The position numbers and the translations under genes were made by a program. Source: Vicinamibacterales bacterium (GTDB lineage Bacteria; Acidobacteriota; Vicinamibacteria; Vicinamibacterales; SCN-69-37). From it: a stretch of 64,000 nt of DNA. The notes beneath the pieces are model-generated. The model was not told where the DNA came from. It ran no database searches and saw only the letters and a list, made by a program, of their open reading frames with translations. Positions 1-7,240 of the stretch are shown here, piece by piece. Position 1 is the stretch's first letter, and each line of letters starts with the position of its first letter. The DNA lies in contig JAURFE010000001.1 in NCBI GenBank assembly GCA_030827135.1, forward strand, positions 1,000,368 through 1,064,367. Reading direction: 5' to 3'.

Positions 1-995
1 CCGGCGTCGGCAGCGCGCTTCAGATTCCTGAGCGCCACGGGCAACTGCGCCTTGTAGGTTTGCGCTGCCTTTGACTGCTCCATCGCGCGCTGGCGAGCCG
101 GCTCCTTGAGGCGCTCCACCACCGCCGGGTCGGCTTCCCGCAGAAAGAACGGATCGGAGAAAAACGCGGGCGTTGACTCGTAGACAAACGTCGAGACTTC
201 ACGCGTGAGCGTCGGGCAATACGGCACCGACCGCGCCTTCATCAAGGCGATGAACTCCTCGTCGATCTCGCGGTCCCGCACCGAGTGGGCAATCATGTCC
301 ACTCCCGCCCGCAACAGCGCCTTCGCATCGTCGAGGTAAAAGATGTGCGCGGCCACCTTCAGACCACGCGCGTGGGCCTCGGTGATGACCGCCTGAAACA
401 CGTCGGGCGCCATCTTCGCGCTGGTGCCGAGGTTGTCGTCCACGCGGATCTTGATCCAGTCGGGACCGAGTGCGGCGACTCGCGCCACCTCCGTACGCGC
501 CTCTGCCGGCGTCCTGGGATTCAGCACATCACCCGACACGAAGATGCGGGCGCGATTGAGTGGCATGGCTTTCGACTGGGCGTCTCGCGCGGCAAACGCG
601 GGCGGAAGTTCTCCGCCGAGACTCAGGACTGAGGTGATTCCGTATCGCGCGAACACCGCGAGCTGGCGATGCGTATTTTCGTCGGTGTAGGCGCGCGGCC
701 CAAGGCCATTCACGTCCGACACGTGCACATGCGCCGATATCAGTCCCTGCATCAGGAACTTGCCGGTCAGGTCGGTGCGGGTTGCGCCTGCAGGCACGCG
801 GACGACGTCTGTTGAACCGAAGGCCTCGATTCGTCCGTCGCGGATGACGATGGTCGCTGGAGGAAGGACCATGCCGAGTGACGTGTCGATCATCGACGCG
901 CCGACGAGTGCATGAACGTTCGATGGCTGCGCTGCAGCAGATGCCGTCACGGCAATGGCGACGGCAAGAACAAGGGTGGCAAGTCTTCGCGTCAT
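1..995 (-). CDS. Amidohydrolase family protein (imidazolonepropionase-like), C-terminus cut by window edge
   Basis: Reading the minus strand from an ATG at 995 gives at least 331 residues with no stop before the window edge. The protein opens with a signal peptide (MTRRLATLVLAVAIAV, then an Ala-rich cleavage region). A short beta-sandwich strand region follows (TIVIRDGRIEAFG), then LMQGLISAHVHVSD, which carries the HxH metal ligands of the amidohydrolase superfamily. Further on are KIRVDDNLG and KVAAHIFYLDDAKALLRAGVDMIAHSV, matching the metal-site Lys and two later His ligands of imidazolonepropionase-like secreted hydrolases. The catalytic Asp would lie beyond the edge. The substrate cannot be read from sequence; many homologues are exported dipeptidases or prolidase-like enzymes. 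Other ORFs in this stretch are shadows. Confidence 0.85.
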   Translation of the reverse strand, partial: MTRRLATLVLAVAIAVTASAAAQPSNVHALVGASMIDTSLGMVLPPATIVIRDGRIEAFGSTDVVRVPAGATRTDLTGKFLMQGLISAHVHVSDVNGLGPRAYTDENTHRQLAVFARYGITSVLSLGGELPPAFAARDAQSKAMPLNRARIFVSGDVLNPRTPAEARTEVARVAALGPDWIKIRVDDNLGTSAKMAPDVFQAVITEAHARGLKVAAHIFYLDDAKALLRAGVDMIAHSVRDREIDEEFIALMKARSVPYCPTLTREVSTFVYESTPAFFSDPFFLREADPAVVERLKEPARQRAMEQSKAAQTYKAQLPVALRNLKRAADA

Positions 996-1042
996 CGAAT
1001 TCGTGGCCTCCGGAGGCTGCAAGCGTACAATCAAACCCATCC

Positions 1043-1558
1043 CATGAGCATCCGGAACCCGCGTCCTGGCTCCTCGACGGCGAAATCGCCCATGACGACA
1101 GCCTGCAGTCGCAGGCGGTGCTTCGGCCGGGTGGCGTGAATGTCACGAACGCCTCGTGACCACACCGGGAAACTCAACGGCGTACAGTCGTGGGCGGCGC
1201 TGCCGGAACCACGACGGCACGGCGCGCCGGCGTTTCAACACATCGCGGAAGCGCCCATGACCAAATCCCCGGCGGGACTCGTGCATGTGTTTGCCTGGTC
1301 GATTGATGCGCGACGGCGGAGCTCTGAGTGCACCCGGGCCATGACCTGGCGCTGCCGCTCGACCCGGCGTTTGAACACGCGCTGCTCGTGCCTGACGGCG
1401 ACGTGACGCTTGAGGGCCAGCCGCTCGAACAGCGCCTGCTCATCGGCGGTGCGCCGTTCGGCGAATCGATCCTCATGTGGTGGAACTTCGTCGCGCGCAC
1501 ACCCGACGAAATCCGCACGGCTCGTGAAGCTCCGTACGTAGGGCGCGCTGGGTTGTAG
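1043..1558 (+). pseudogene. Decayed pirin-family protein
   Basis: Three plus-strand pieces together read like one pirin (cupin) protein. At 1043-1159: HEHPEP..SWLLDGEIAHDDSL..VLRPGGVNV. In another frame at 1140-1322: GKLNGVQSWAALPEPRRHGAPAFQHI. Back in the first frame at 1328-1558: LPLDPAFEHALLVPDGDV, then FGESILMWWNFVARTPDEI. These are recognisable pirin blocks (cupin core, the 'G.Q.W.ALP' strand, the C-terminal 'ILMWWNFVAR' block). Two frameshifts, missing internal segments and no credible start mean it cannot make a pirin. The last frame runs into the palindromic repeat at 1534-1635, which supplies its terminal codons. Confidence 0.75.
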
Positions 1559-1635
1559 CGTGCCATCTGCATAGGGCGCGCTGGTCTTGAGCGCGCCATT
1601 GCTCGGCCCGCTACAGTTCAGCGGGCCCTACGTTC
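1534..1635. repeat. REP-like palindromic repeat, copy A (two to three units)
   Basis: The stretch holds alternating GTAGGGCGCGCTGG and AGCGCGCC blocks, ending in a related CAGCGGGCCCTACGTT arm, so each unit can fold into a GC-rich hairpin. The same motif recurs at 9413-9483, 24336-24371 and 43717-43832. It lies between the pirin remnant and the SGNH remnant and provides stop codons to both. Confidence 0.75.
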
Positions 1636-1797
1636 AAACGAGTAAAGGGCGAGGTCGGGCTCGCGGCGCCACGCAGCACGCCAGGCTTCGCGCACGTCGT
1701 CGAAGTCACCGGCTCGCGCTTCTGCCGGCCACACCATGTAGAGCGCGGGCCTGGCGCCGACGCGCCGAATCTCGGTCGCGAACCGCTTCGCCACATG
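1618..1797 (-). pseudogene. C-terminal remnant of an SGNH/GDSL-type hydrolase
   Basis: The minus frame reads KRFATEIRRVGARPALYMVW, then PAEARAGDFDDV, then EAWRAAWRREPDLALYSFE and stops. This resembles the 'VGA.P.LYMVWP' strand and the 'GEAWR.AW..DP.L.LY' region of bacterial SGNH hydrolases, but the DxxH block that should follow is absent and a stop codon lies just upstream in frame. About 60 codons survive. The 3' end is formed by the neighbouring palindromic repeat. The family call is from memory of the motif order. Confidence 0.4.
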
Positions 1798-1851
1798 GAC
1801 ACATCACGACGGCGACAAGGGGGTACATGGGGAGTCGCCAGAATACCGCGT

Positions 1852-2397
1852 TCAGTCCCGGCTCTGCTGTTTGAGCAGGCGCGCGAATTCGTCGAAGGCG
1901 TCGGAGAAGCCTTCCGCGGCACTCCATCGGCGCACGGCTGGAAGGGAGATGCGGTTCCGCCCGGCAATCGCCAGTGCCACATGGAGGCTCTGGCGATCCG
2001 ACCAGTGATAAAACGCCGCAAGGCGGTCGCGGCAGGCATCGGTCGCCGACAGCATCGTTACCCGCCCGCCCCCGACGCGCAGCACGACCGGCGTGATCCG
2101 CAGGTCATCACCAATCGCCAGCGGACCTCTCGGAAACTCGACGAAGAACGGTGTGCGCGCATGGACGTAGCGGTCCCCATCACGCACGAGCCCGACGGTG
2201 GCCATGGCAGCGTCAAGCGTGGCCCGCGTGCCTCCCCTGCGGACGATGAAGTCAAGGTCGTGAGATTGATACGCGCCGGCCGAATAGACCGTCGCGCAGG
2301 CGCCGCCGGTGAGCACGGCGTCAATGCCTGCGTCGCGCAGCGCGCCTGCCACGGCCGCCGCGACTTCGGCCAGCGAGGATCTGCGTGTCAGACTCAG
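1852..2397 (-). CDS. MNT-fold nucleotidyltransferase (possible AbiEii/MNT-like toxin)
   Basis: A 181-residue protein if read from a CTG at 2397 whose last two bases overlap the TGA of the upstream HTH gene; an ATG at 2472 in the same frame would overlap that gene by 79 nt and looks less likely. Residues 10-60 show VAGALRDAGIDAVLTGGACA, then SAGAYQSHDLDFIVRR: the Gly-Gly loop and D-x-D of the DNA-polymerase-beta-type nucleotidyltransferase fold. A third acidic position may be in PFFVEFPRG. The C-terminal part (TDACRDRLAAFYHWSDRQSL) is helical. Tight coupling to a small winged-helix protein with its own operator is the layout of AbiE and MNT-type toxin-antitoxin pairs. Biochemical activity is inferred. 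Confidence 0.7.
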   Translation of the reverse strand: MSLTRRSSLAEVAAAVAGALRDAGIDAVLTGGACATVYSAGAYQSHDLDFIVRRGGTRATLDAAMATVGLVRDGDRYVHARTPFFVEFPRGPLAIGDDLRITPVVLRVGGGRVTMLSATDACRDRLAAFYHWSDRQSLHVALAIAGRNRISLPAVRRWSAAEGFSDAFDEFARLLKQQSRD

Positions 2398-2717
2398 AGC
2401 GGTTTCCCATCCCGGCGCGGCCGGCGTCGCAACGCGGTGACGGCTGCGTTCAGATCCGGCGCGCCCTGACACAAACGCACGAGATACTGCCGCAACTCAT
2501 CACGGGCGAAGTACCGGGGATTCAGGTCGTACAGACGGGTCCGGCCGACGAGGCGCCCAGCCACAAGTCCGTCCCGCTCGAGCCCCCGCAACGCTGCCTG
2601 CACGCCGGCAACGGGAACCTCGAGCAGCCGCGCGAGTTCGCGCGGGTAACTCTGGGTCAGCAGTGCGAGGGCCAGCAGCACCCGTGTGCGCGTCTGCCCT
2701 CCGAAGGGGCTGGACAT
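2394..2717 (-). CDS. Small winged-helix transcriptional regulator (ArsR-like), probable autorepressor/antitoxin
   Basis: About 107 residues from the ATG at 2717 (MSSPFGGQTRTR); an ATG at 2726 lies inside a dyad repeat and would add three residues. TRTRVLLALALLTQSYPREL, then ARLLEVPVAGVQAALRGLERDG is a clear winged-helix DNA-binding core, followed by a wing (LVAGRLVGRTRLYDLNPR) and a basic tail. The gene precedes and translationally overlaps the nucleotidyltransferase gene. Two copies of a 21-bp dyad sit directly upstream, which argues for autoregulation. It could be a plain regulator rather than an antitoxin. Confidence 0.75.
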   Translation of the reverse strand: MSSPFGGQTRTRVLLALALLTQSYPRELARLLEVPVAGVQAALRGLERDGLVAGRLVGRTRLYDLNPRYFARDELRQYLVRLCQGAPDLNAAVTALRRRPRRDGKPL

Positions 2718-2718
2718 G

Positions 2719-2760
2719 TTGACCATGATTAATAGTCACTTGACCATATTTCATAGTCAA
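2719..2760 (-). promoter_or_regulatory. Tandem dyad operator upstream of the HTH/NTase pair
   Basis: Two 21-bp copies lie end to end on the plus strand: TTGACCATGATTAATAGTCA(C) at 2719-2739 and TTGACCATATTTCATAGTCA(A) at 2740-2760. Each has TTGAC/GTCAA half-sites, and the spacing is two helical turns. The AT-rich island stands out against GC-rich flanks. On the minus strand TTGACT (2760-2755) can serve as a -35 box, with GACTAT or TATTAA as -10, so a repressor bound here would cover the promoter and the start region. Confidence 0.7.
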
Positions 2761-2836
2761 CGTCAACGCCGGCCAGGACGCCAGCGCCCGGCGCAGCCAG
2801 CCGAATCCGCGAGCGTCGCGAGCGCCTGGTGCGCGA

Positions 2837-2913
2837 TGGCGCGCCCGGCAGGACTCGAACCTGCGACCCCCGGCTTAGAAGGCCGGTGCTCTATCCAGCT
2901 GAGCTACGGGCGC
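2837..2913 (-). tRNA. tRNA-Arg (TCT)
   Basis: The minus strand gives a full cloverleaf: acceptor GCGCCCG/CGGGCGC, D-arm AGCTCAGCTGGATAGAGC, anticodon loop CTTCTAA (anticodon TCT), T-arm GGTTCGAGTCC, discriminator G and an encoded CCA. An open reading frame crossing it on the plus strand is not a gene. Confidence 0.95.
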
Positions 2914-2936
2914 GTGCCGCCATTGTACAGTCACGT

Positions 2937-3809
2937 ATGGCCCTCCTCCTGCGCACGCTTCTTGCCGTCGTCGCCGTGGCGGCGTGTGCCACGCCGCCGC
3001 CGGCGCCAACCCTCACCGTCAGCGTCAACGCGCGCGGCCTGCATCAGGGCGAAGTTGTGGTGGTGACGGTCACCGCTGACGCGCCGGTCACGACCGTGCG
3101 TGGGCGCGCGTTTGACCGTGACGTGCCGGCTGTCCGCATCGGCGACACGTGGCGACTGCTGGTGGGCATCGACCTCGATGTGCCGCTCGGCACCCACCGC
3201 GTGCAGATTGACGCCGACTCGCCGACCGGGCCCGCCACGGCCGTCCACGACCTGGTTGTCACTGCGAAGGCATTCCGAACGCGGCGCCTGAGGGTCGACC
3301 CCGACTTCGTGAACGCCCCGGCCGCGATGGCGGAACGCATCGCCGCCGAGTCGAAAGAGATGGCCGCGTTGTGGAGCGCCGTGCCCACTGAGCCGGCCGT
3401 CGCCGCGCTGACCTTCACCGCGCCGGTGCCCCATCGCGCCAACTCCGCGTTTGGCACGCGCAGCATCTTCAACGGAGAACCACGCGGCGCGCACAGCGGC
3501 GCTGATTTTCTGAGTCCGACCGGCACCCCCGTCCGCGCACCGGCAGCCGGCACGGTCGTGCTGGCGAAAGACCTCTACTTCAGCGGAGGCAGCGTGGTGA
3601 TCGACCACGGACTCGGCATTTTTTCGTTCTTCGCGCATTTCTCGAAGATCACCGCCGGCGCCGGCGACCGGGTGGACGCCGGCGCGATTGTCGGGCGCGT
3701 CGGTGCCACCGGACGCGTCACCGGCCCGCACCTGCACTGGACCGTGCGCCTCAACGGCGCGCGTGTGGATCCCCTCGCCTTGCTGGAGTTGTTGGCCGCC
3801 TCCAGGTAG
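2937..3809 (+). CDS. M23-family metallopeptidase lipoprotein (LytM/peptidoglycan endopeptidase type)
   Basis: 290 residues from the ATG at 2937; longer readings run back through the tRNA gene. The N-terminus MALLLRTLLAVVAVAACATP has a lipobox (VAAC), so export and lipidation at Cys17 are expected. A beta-rich N-terminal half is followed by an M23 domain: FGTRSIFNGEPRGAHSGADF (HxxxD zinc ligands), APAAGTVVLAKDLYFSGGSV, FFAHFSKI, and GPHLHWTVRLNG (HxH). All expected zinc and catalytic histidines are present, so it is probably an active peptidoglycan hydrolase. It is 22 bp upstream of the VWA gene and begins a run of closely spaced envelope genes ending at 7047. Confidence 0.92.
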   Translation: MALLLRTLLAVVAVAACATPPPAPTLTVSVNARGLHQGEVVVVTVTADAPVTTVRGRAFDRDVPAVRIGDTWRLLVGIDLDVPLGTHRVQIDADSPTGPATAVHDLVVTAKAFRTRRLRVDPDFVNAPAAMAERIAAESKEMAALWSAVPTEPAVAALTFTAPVPHRANSAFGTRSIFNGEPRGAHSGADFLSPTGTPVRAPAAGTVVLAKDLYFSGGSVVIDHGLGIFSFFAHFSKITAGAGDRVDAGAIVGRVGATGRVTGPHLHWTVRLNGARVDPLALLELLAASR

Positions 3810-3831
3810 CGCGGACTACAATGCCCTCGAC

Positions 3832-5493
3832 ATGCGGTTCGCCGGCCTCATCGCCCTCCCGCTCCTGGCGCTGGCTTCTTTCCCAGCCGCGCGGCCTCAC
3901 GCCGCAGGCCAGACATCCGTCGCCACCACGCTCGATCTCGTGGTCACCGGCGCCGACGGGCGTCCGGTCGCCAACCTGCAGCCATCCGACCTGATCATTC
4001 GCATCGGTGGCCGGCCGCAGACCGTGACGAATGTGCGAGTCGCTGCGCCCGAACCACCCACCGTTCGAGCAGGCCTCCCGATTCCGTACGGCACCAACGT
4101 TGGCATCGACGGTCGCACGACCGCCGTCCTCGTGGACGTCGCGCGCCTGACGCCAGCCCGCGGTGCGGCCATCACGGCCGGCCTGACGACACTGACTGCG
4201 GGCCTGTCGCCCACCGATCGAGTGGCGCTTATTCCGATGAGCACGGACGTGCGGCCCGTGGATTTCACCACGGCGCACGCACGGATTGTCGACGCGGCCG
4301 CGGCGCTCACGCTGCATACCGGAGCCCCGCGCACTGCCCGTCAGGACGAAACGACTGTTGAGGCGATGCTGGCCGCCCTCACGCGGGCGACCGTGATGCT
4401 CGGCGGGGAACCGGGCGTCAAGACCCTCGTGCTCATCACCGAGCCATTCACCGTCACGGGCGACCTGCGTCAGTTGATTCTCACGCTGGGCGAAGCCGTG
4501 GCGCAGCATCGCGTCGCGCTCTACGTCGTCACGCCCGGCACCACAACGGTCCCACCCGCCAACGGCGTGCACGCGCTGGCGGCCGGCACTGGCGGCCTGG
4601 TGATTACCGGCGAGTGGTCCGAGATTGTCGCGCGGGAACGGGCACGCGTGGAGGTCACGCTGGCACCCGACACGAAGCTCGATTCGGGTGTGGTCTCCCG
4701 TGCATTGATCACCACGTCGCGCTCGGGCATGGTCGTCCGCGGCGCGCCGTTTGCGTTTGTGCCGGCCAACACGACCGAGCGCCTCGTCTCGCTCACCGAC
4801 ATGCTGCGGCGCACACGACCTTTCACTGACCTGCCGATGCGTGTCGCAGCGTATCCGGTGCTCCACACGGACCGGTCGAGCATCCGCCTGTTGATCGTGG
4901 CCGAGACGATCGAGAACGAACGGCCGCTGGCCTGGGCCGAGTTTGCGCTGATCACGCCGGATGGCCGGATGGTGGCGCAGTGGACTGAAGAACGCGACGC
5001 CGTCGCCAGTCGCCCGATCGTCGCCGGCGTGTTGGCGCCGGAAGGGCCGTACCGGCTGCGGTGGGCGGCCTCTGAACTGTCGGGCCGGCGGGGAACGGCC
5101 GACGTCGACGTTGACGTGCGATTGGTGCCGGCGGGCCTGTTCCGCCTGAGCGGACTGATGGTGGGCCGGCTGGGGCCGGAGAACTTCTTGCCCGTCCTTC
5201 AACCACCGGCTGATTCACCCGGGATCGAGTGGTATGCCGAGGTCTACGGAGCGATCGAGGCCGGTCAGACGCTGACCGCGCGGCTCGACGTGCTCACCAC
5301 CCCGGCTGGACCCGCCGTTGCGTCCGCCGACGGGCGGGTGTTGACGTCCCCGGATCCCACCAGACGGGCCATCAGCGGAAAGGTCCCAGTGGCTGATTTG
5401 GGCCCGGGCGACTATCTGCTCCGGGCCACGCTCGTAGTGAATGGGGTGGATGCCGGCAGCGTCACGCAAACGTTACGCCGGGGCCGGGAATAA
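3832..5493 (+). CDS. VWFA-related secreted protein (acidobacterial type)
   Basis: 553 residues starting MRFAGLIALPLLALASFPAA, a signal peptide. The segment VATTLDLVVTGADGRPVANL, then QPSDLIIRIGGRPQ is the usual 'V.V.VTD..G.PV.GL...DF.V..DG..Q' lead-in of the VWFA-related family common in Acidobacteriota. A VWA-like fold follows (TAVLVDVARLTPARGAAITA; TDRVALIPMSTDVRPVDFT; GVKTLVLITEPFTVTG). The metal-site DxSxS is not conserved: the strand reads LVDVAR. The C-terminal half is beta-rich with no recognised domain. Function unknown; a periplasmic or surface protein-interaction role is inferred. It lies between the M23 gene (22 bp) and the ECF sigma gene (23 bp). Confidence 0.8.
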   Translation: MRFAGLIALPLLALASFPAARPHAAGQTSVATTLDLVVTGADGRPVANLQPSDLIIRIGGRPQTVTNVRVAAPEPPTVRAGLPIPYGTNVGIDGRTTAVLVDVARLTPARGAAITAGLTTLTAGLSPTDRVALIPMSTDVRPVDFTTAHARIVDAAAALTLHTGAPRTARQDETTVEAMLAALTRATVMLGGEPGVKTLVLITEPFTVTGDLRQLILTLGEAVAQHRVALYVVTPGTTTVPPANGVHALAAGTGGLVITGEWSEIVARERARVEVTLAPDTKLDSGVVSRALITTSRSGMVVRGAPFAFVPANTTERLVSLTDMLRRTRPFTDLPMRVAAYPVLHTDRSSIRLLIVAETIENERPLAWAEFALITPDGRMVAQWTEERDAVASRPIVAGVLAPEGPYRLRWAASELSGRRGTADVDVDVRLVPAGLFRLSGLMVGRLGPENFLPVLQPPADSPGIEWYAEVYGAIEAGQTLTARLDVLTTPAGPAVASADGRVLTSPDPTRRAISGKVPVADLGPGDYLLRATLVVNGVDAGSVTQTLRRGRE

Positions 5494-5516
5494 CGGCCGC
5501 AGGCCACGAGTCTCAT

Positions 5517-6068
5517 ATGGCGGATGCCGATCTTGAGCTCGTGGCGCGTGCCCGAAGGGGCGATTTGGACGCCTTTGGCGACCTCGTGCAGCGGCATCAG
5601 GCGGCACTGGTGCGTTATCTGATGCACATGGTGTCAAATCCTGCCGACGCCGAAGACGTGGCGCAGGACGCGCTGATTCGGGCCTACAACGCCCTGAAGG
5701 ACTTTCGCGGGCAGAGTTCGTTCAAGACATGGCTGTATCAGATCGCCACCAACGCCGCGCGCACCCATCTGTACAAACGCCGGCAACGTCTCGAGGACCA
5801 GGCCGCCGACGGCGACCGCGAGGACTTGGAAGTGGGCAGCGGCGAGCAGGTGGAACGGCGGATCGTAGCGCACGACCAGCTGCGTCGGGCCCTGGCCCAG
5901 TTGCCTGATGAATGGCGGGAGGCCGTGCTGCTCAGAGACATCGAGGGCTTGGAGTATCGCGAGATCGCCGACGCCCTCCAGATTCCGATGGGCACGGTCG
6001 AATCGCGGATCTTCCGCGGACGTCAGCGCTTGAAGCAGATTGTGACGAGCCAGGAGAACGACAAATGA
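5517..6068 (+). CDS. ECF-type RNA polymerase sigma factor (RpoE/SigW-like)
   Basis: 183 residues. Region 2 is complete (DAFGDLVQRHQAALVRYLMH, NPADAEDVAQDALIRAYNAL, KDFRGQSSFKTWLYQIATNA) and region 4 is LAQLPDEWREAVLLRDIEGL, EYREIADALQIPMGTVESRI, FRGRQRLK. It redirects RNA polymerase to envelope- or stress-type promoters. The stop overlaps the start of the anti-sigma gene (ATGA at 6065), so the pair is translationally coupled. No clear ECF-type self-promoter was identified by eye. Confidence 0.95.
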   Translation: MADADLELVARARRGDLDAFGDLVQRHQAALVRYLMHMVSNPADAEDVAQDALIRAYNALKDFRGQSSFKTWLYQIATNAARTHLYKRRQRLEDQAADGDREDLEVGSGEQVERRIVAHDQLRRALAQLPDEWREAVLLRDIEGLEYREIADALQIPMGTVESRIFRGRQRLKQIVTSQENDK

Positions 6069-6568
6069 CCCCTCACTGCGACGACTTCATTCCGGCGTTG
6101 GTGCGAGCCGCAGACGGTGCGCTGCCGGACGCGGAGCGGGCGGCACTGGATGTCCACCTCGCGACGTGTGCGGCCTGCACTGAGGCGTTGGCCGACCAGC
6201 GGGCAATGCGCGTGTCGCTGACGGCGCTCGCCGCCGAAACCGCGACCCGTCCGGTGGGCGCGCGTGTCATGGCGTCCTTGCGCGCAGAGGCCGGTGCGAC
6301 CGGCACCTCCTGGGTGGATGCGCTCGACTTCCGGCGCTGGACGTGGCGGCTTGTACCCGTCGTGGCGGCCCTCGCCATCGTGGTGGCCGGCGTCGCGAGA
6401 ACCAATGCCGAGGCCGTCGACACGACGGTTGACGTTACTGAATCCGGGCAGCCGGTCTCGTCCGCACTCGTCACCGGGGAGATTGCCGGGACCGACCTGC
6501 TCTCGTTGCTGCTGAACTCAACGGCGGATGACACGTTCACGACGACCACGACGGGAGGCGGGTTGTGA
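6065..6568 (+). CDS. Zinc-finger (zf-HC2) anti-sigma factor
   Basis: 167 residues. The N-terminal anti-sigma domain carries HCDDFIPALV and HLATCAACTEALADQ (the HxxxCxxC zinc motif). A single membrane segment follows (RLVPVVAALAIVVAGVA, about residues 95-112) and a Thr/Ser-rich periplasmic tail. It should hold the preceding ECF factor at the membrane until an envelope signal. Start overlaps the sigma stop; stop overlaps the GTG of the next gene. Confidence 0.9.
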   Translation: MTPHCDDFIPALVRAADGALPDAERAALDVHLATCAACTEALADQRAMRVSLTALAAETATRPVGARVMASLRAEAGATGTSWVDALDFRRWTWRLVPVVAALAIVVAGVARTNAEAVDTTVDVTESGQPVSSALVTGEIAGTDLLSLLLNSTADDTFTTTTTGGGL

Positions 6569-7047
6569 AGATGCCCTCACCCCGCGTATGGCTCGCGACG
6601 TTCATGACGCTCGTCTTCACGATCGGCCTGCTCGGAGGGATCGTGCTCGAGCGGACGGTCCTCAATCAGATTGGTCCAGGGTCCAGGGTCCAGGAATCCA
6701 GGGGTCCGGGAGGCCAGGGGGCCCGGGGTCCAGGGATCCCGGGGGCCAGGGGTCCGGGGGGCCGGGGCCGGGGCGGGCCGATGTTCGGGCCGCCGCCGGC
6801 AGAGTATGTGGACGCCCTCGGACGCGCGGTCGACCTGACCGATGCACAGCGAACGGAGATCCTGACGCTGCTTCAGGCGCAGGAAACGCGCCTTCAGCAG
6901 ATGCAGGAGGACGCGCGTCGCGTGTTTATTCAGGAGCAGTCAGACCTGCACGACCGCATCGCGGCCGTGATGACACCCGACCAGGCCACCGACTTCCGTG
7001 CCTGGGTCACCGAGCGCACCGGCCTCCGAGGCCGCGGCCCCCGCTAG
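6565..7047 (+). CDS. Spy/CpxP-like periplasmic protein with Gly-Pro-rich insert
   Basis: 160 residues from a GTG at 6565 that overlaps the anti-sigma TGA (an ATG two codons later is possible). An N-terminal membrane segment (VWLATFMTLVFTIGLLGGIV) acts as signal anchor. Residues 37-75 are a Gly/Pro/Arg low-complexity stretch encoded by degenerate GGTCCAGG repeats. The C-terminal half is helical: VDLTDAQRTEILTLLQAQET, RLQQMQEDARRVF, VMTPDQATDFRAWV, matching the 'LT..Q...I' and 'LTPEQ...F' blocks of LTXXQ/Spy-type proteins. It probably senses or buffers envelope stress and feeds back on the sigma/anti-sigma pair encoded in the same operon. Confidence 0.75.
   Translation: MKMPSPRVWLATFMTLVFTIGLLGGIVLERTVLNQIGPGSRVQESRGPGGQGARGPGIPGARGPGGRGRGGPMFGPPPAEYVDALGRAVDLTDAQRTEILTLLQAQETRLQQMQEDARRVFIQEQSDLHDRIAAVMTPDQATDFRAWVTERTGLRGRGPR
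6676..6785 (+). repeat. Degenerate GGTCCAGG tandem repeat inside a coding region
   Basis: About 110 bp of GGTCCAGGGTCCAGG-like units drifting into GGGGCCGGGG. It is translated in frame as Gly-Pro-Gly/Gly-Ala-Arg repeats in the Spy-like protein. The same heptamer appears inside the gluQ gene at 14156-14189. Confidence 0.8.
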
Positions 7048-7105
7048 GTCGCCCCATTGCCCCATGCCCCATTGCCCCATTGCCTCATTGCCTCATTTGA
7101 TAGAC
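7048..7105. repeat. CATTGCCCC/CATTGCCTC nonamer repeat
   Basis: Five or so imperfect copies of a 9-bp unit (ATTGCC followed by CCA or TCA) fill the gap between the Spy-like gene and tRNA-His. The same unit, in either orientation, is found at 17177-17208 and 46345-46535. Confidence 0.75.
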
Positions 7106-7123
7106 TGTCTGTCTCCCCCGGGT

Positions 7124-7199
7124 GGTGGGTGTAGCTCAATGGCAGAGCACCGGTCTGTGGCACCGGTTGTTGCGGGTTCGATTCCCGTCATCCACCCCA
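7124..7199 (+). tRNA. tRNA-His (GTG)
   Basis: Complete cloverleaf with anticodon loop TCTGTGGCA (GTG), acceptor GTGGGTG/CATCCAC with the extra 5' G (7124) opposite C73 that is diagnostic for tRNA-His, T-loop GGTTCGATTCC and encoded CCA. Confidence 0.96.
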
Positions 7200-7240
7200 G
7201 TTACACGACAATCTGGTAATCCGCCATCTATAATCGCCCT

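Noticed and set aside
529-1146. 205-residue minus-strand frame
   Set aside because: Arg/His/Ser-rich shadow of the amidohydrolase gene in another frame, no motif.
2829-2936. N-terminal extension of the M23 protein upstream of 2937
   Set aside because: It translates the tRNA-Arg gene antisense strand; the lipoprotein signal begins at 2937.
3751-5202. 483-residue minus-strand frame opposite the VWA gene
   Set aside because: Low-complexity Arg/Gly/Asp composition typical of antisense to high-GC coding sequence; the plus strand has signal peptide and family motifs.
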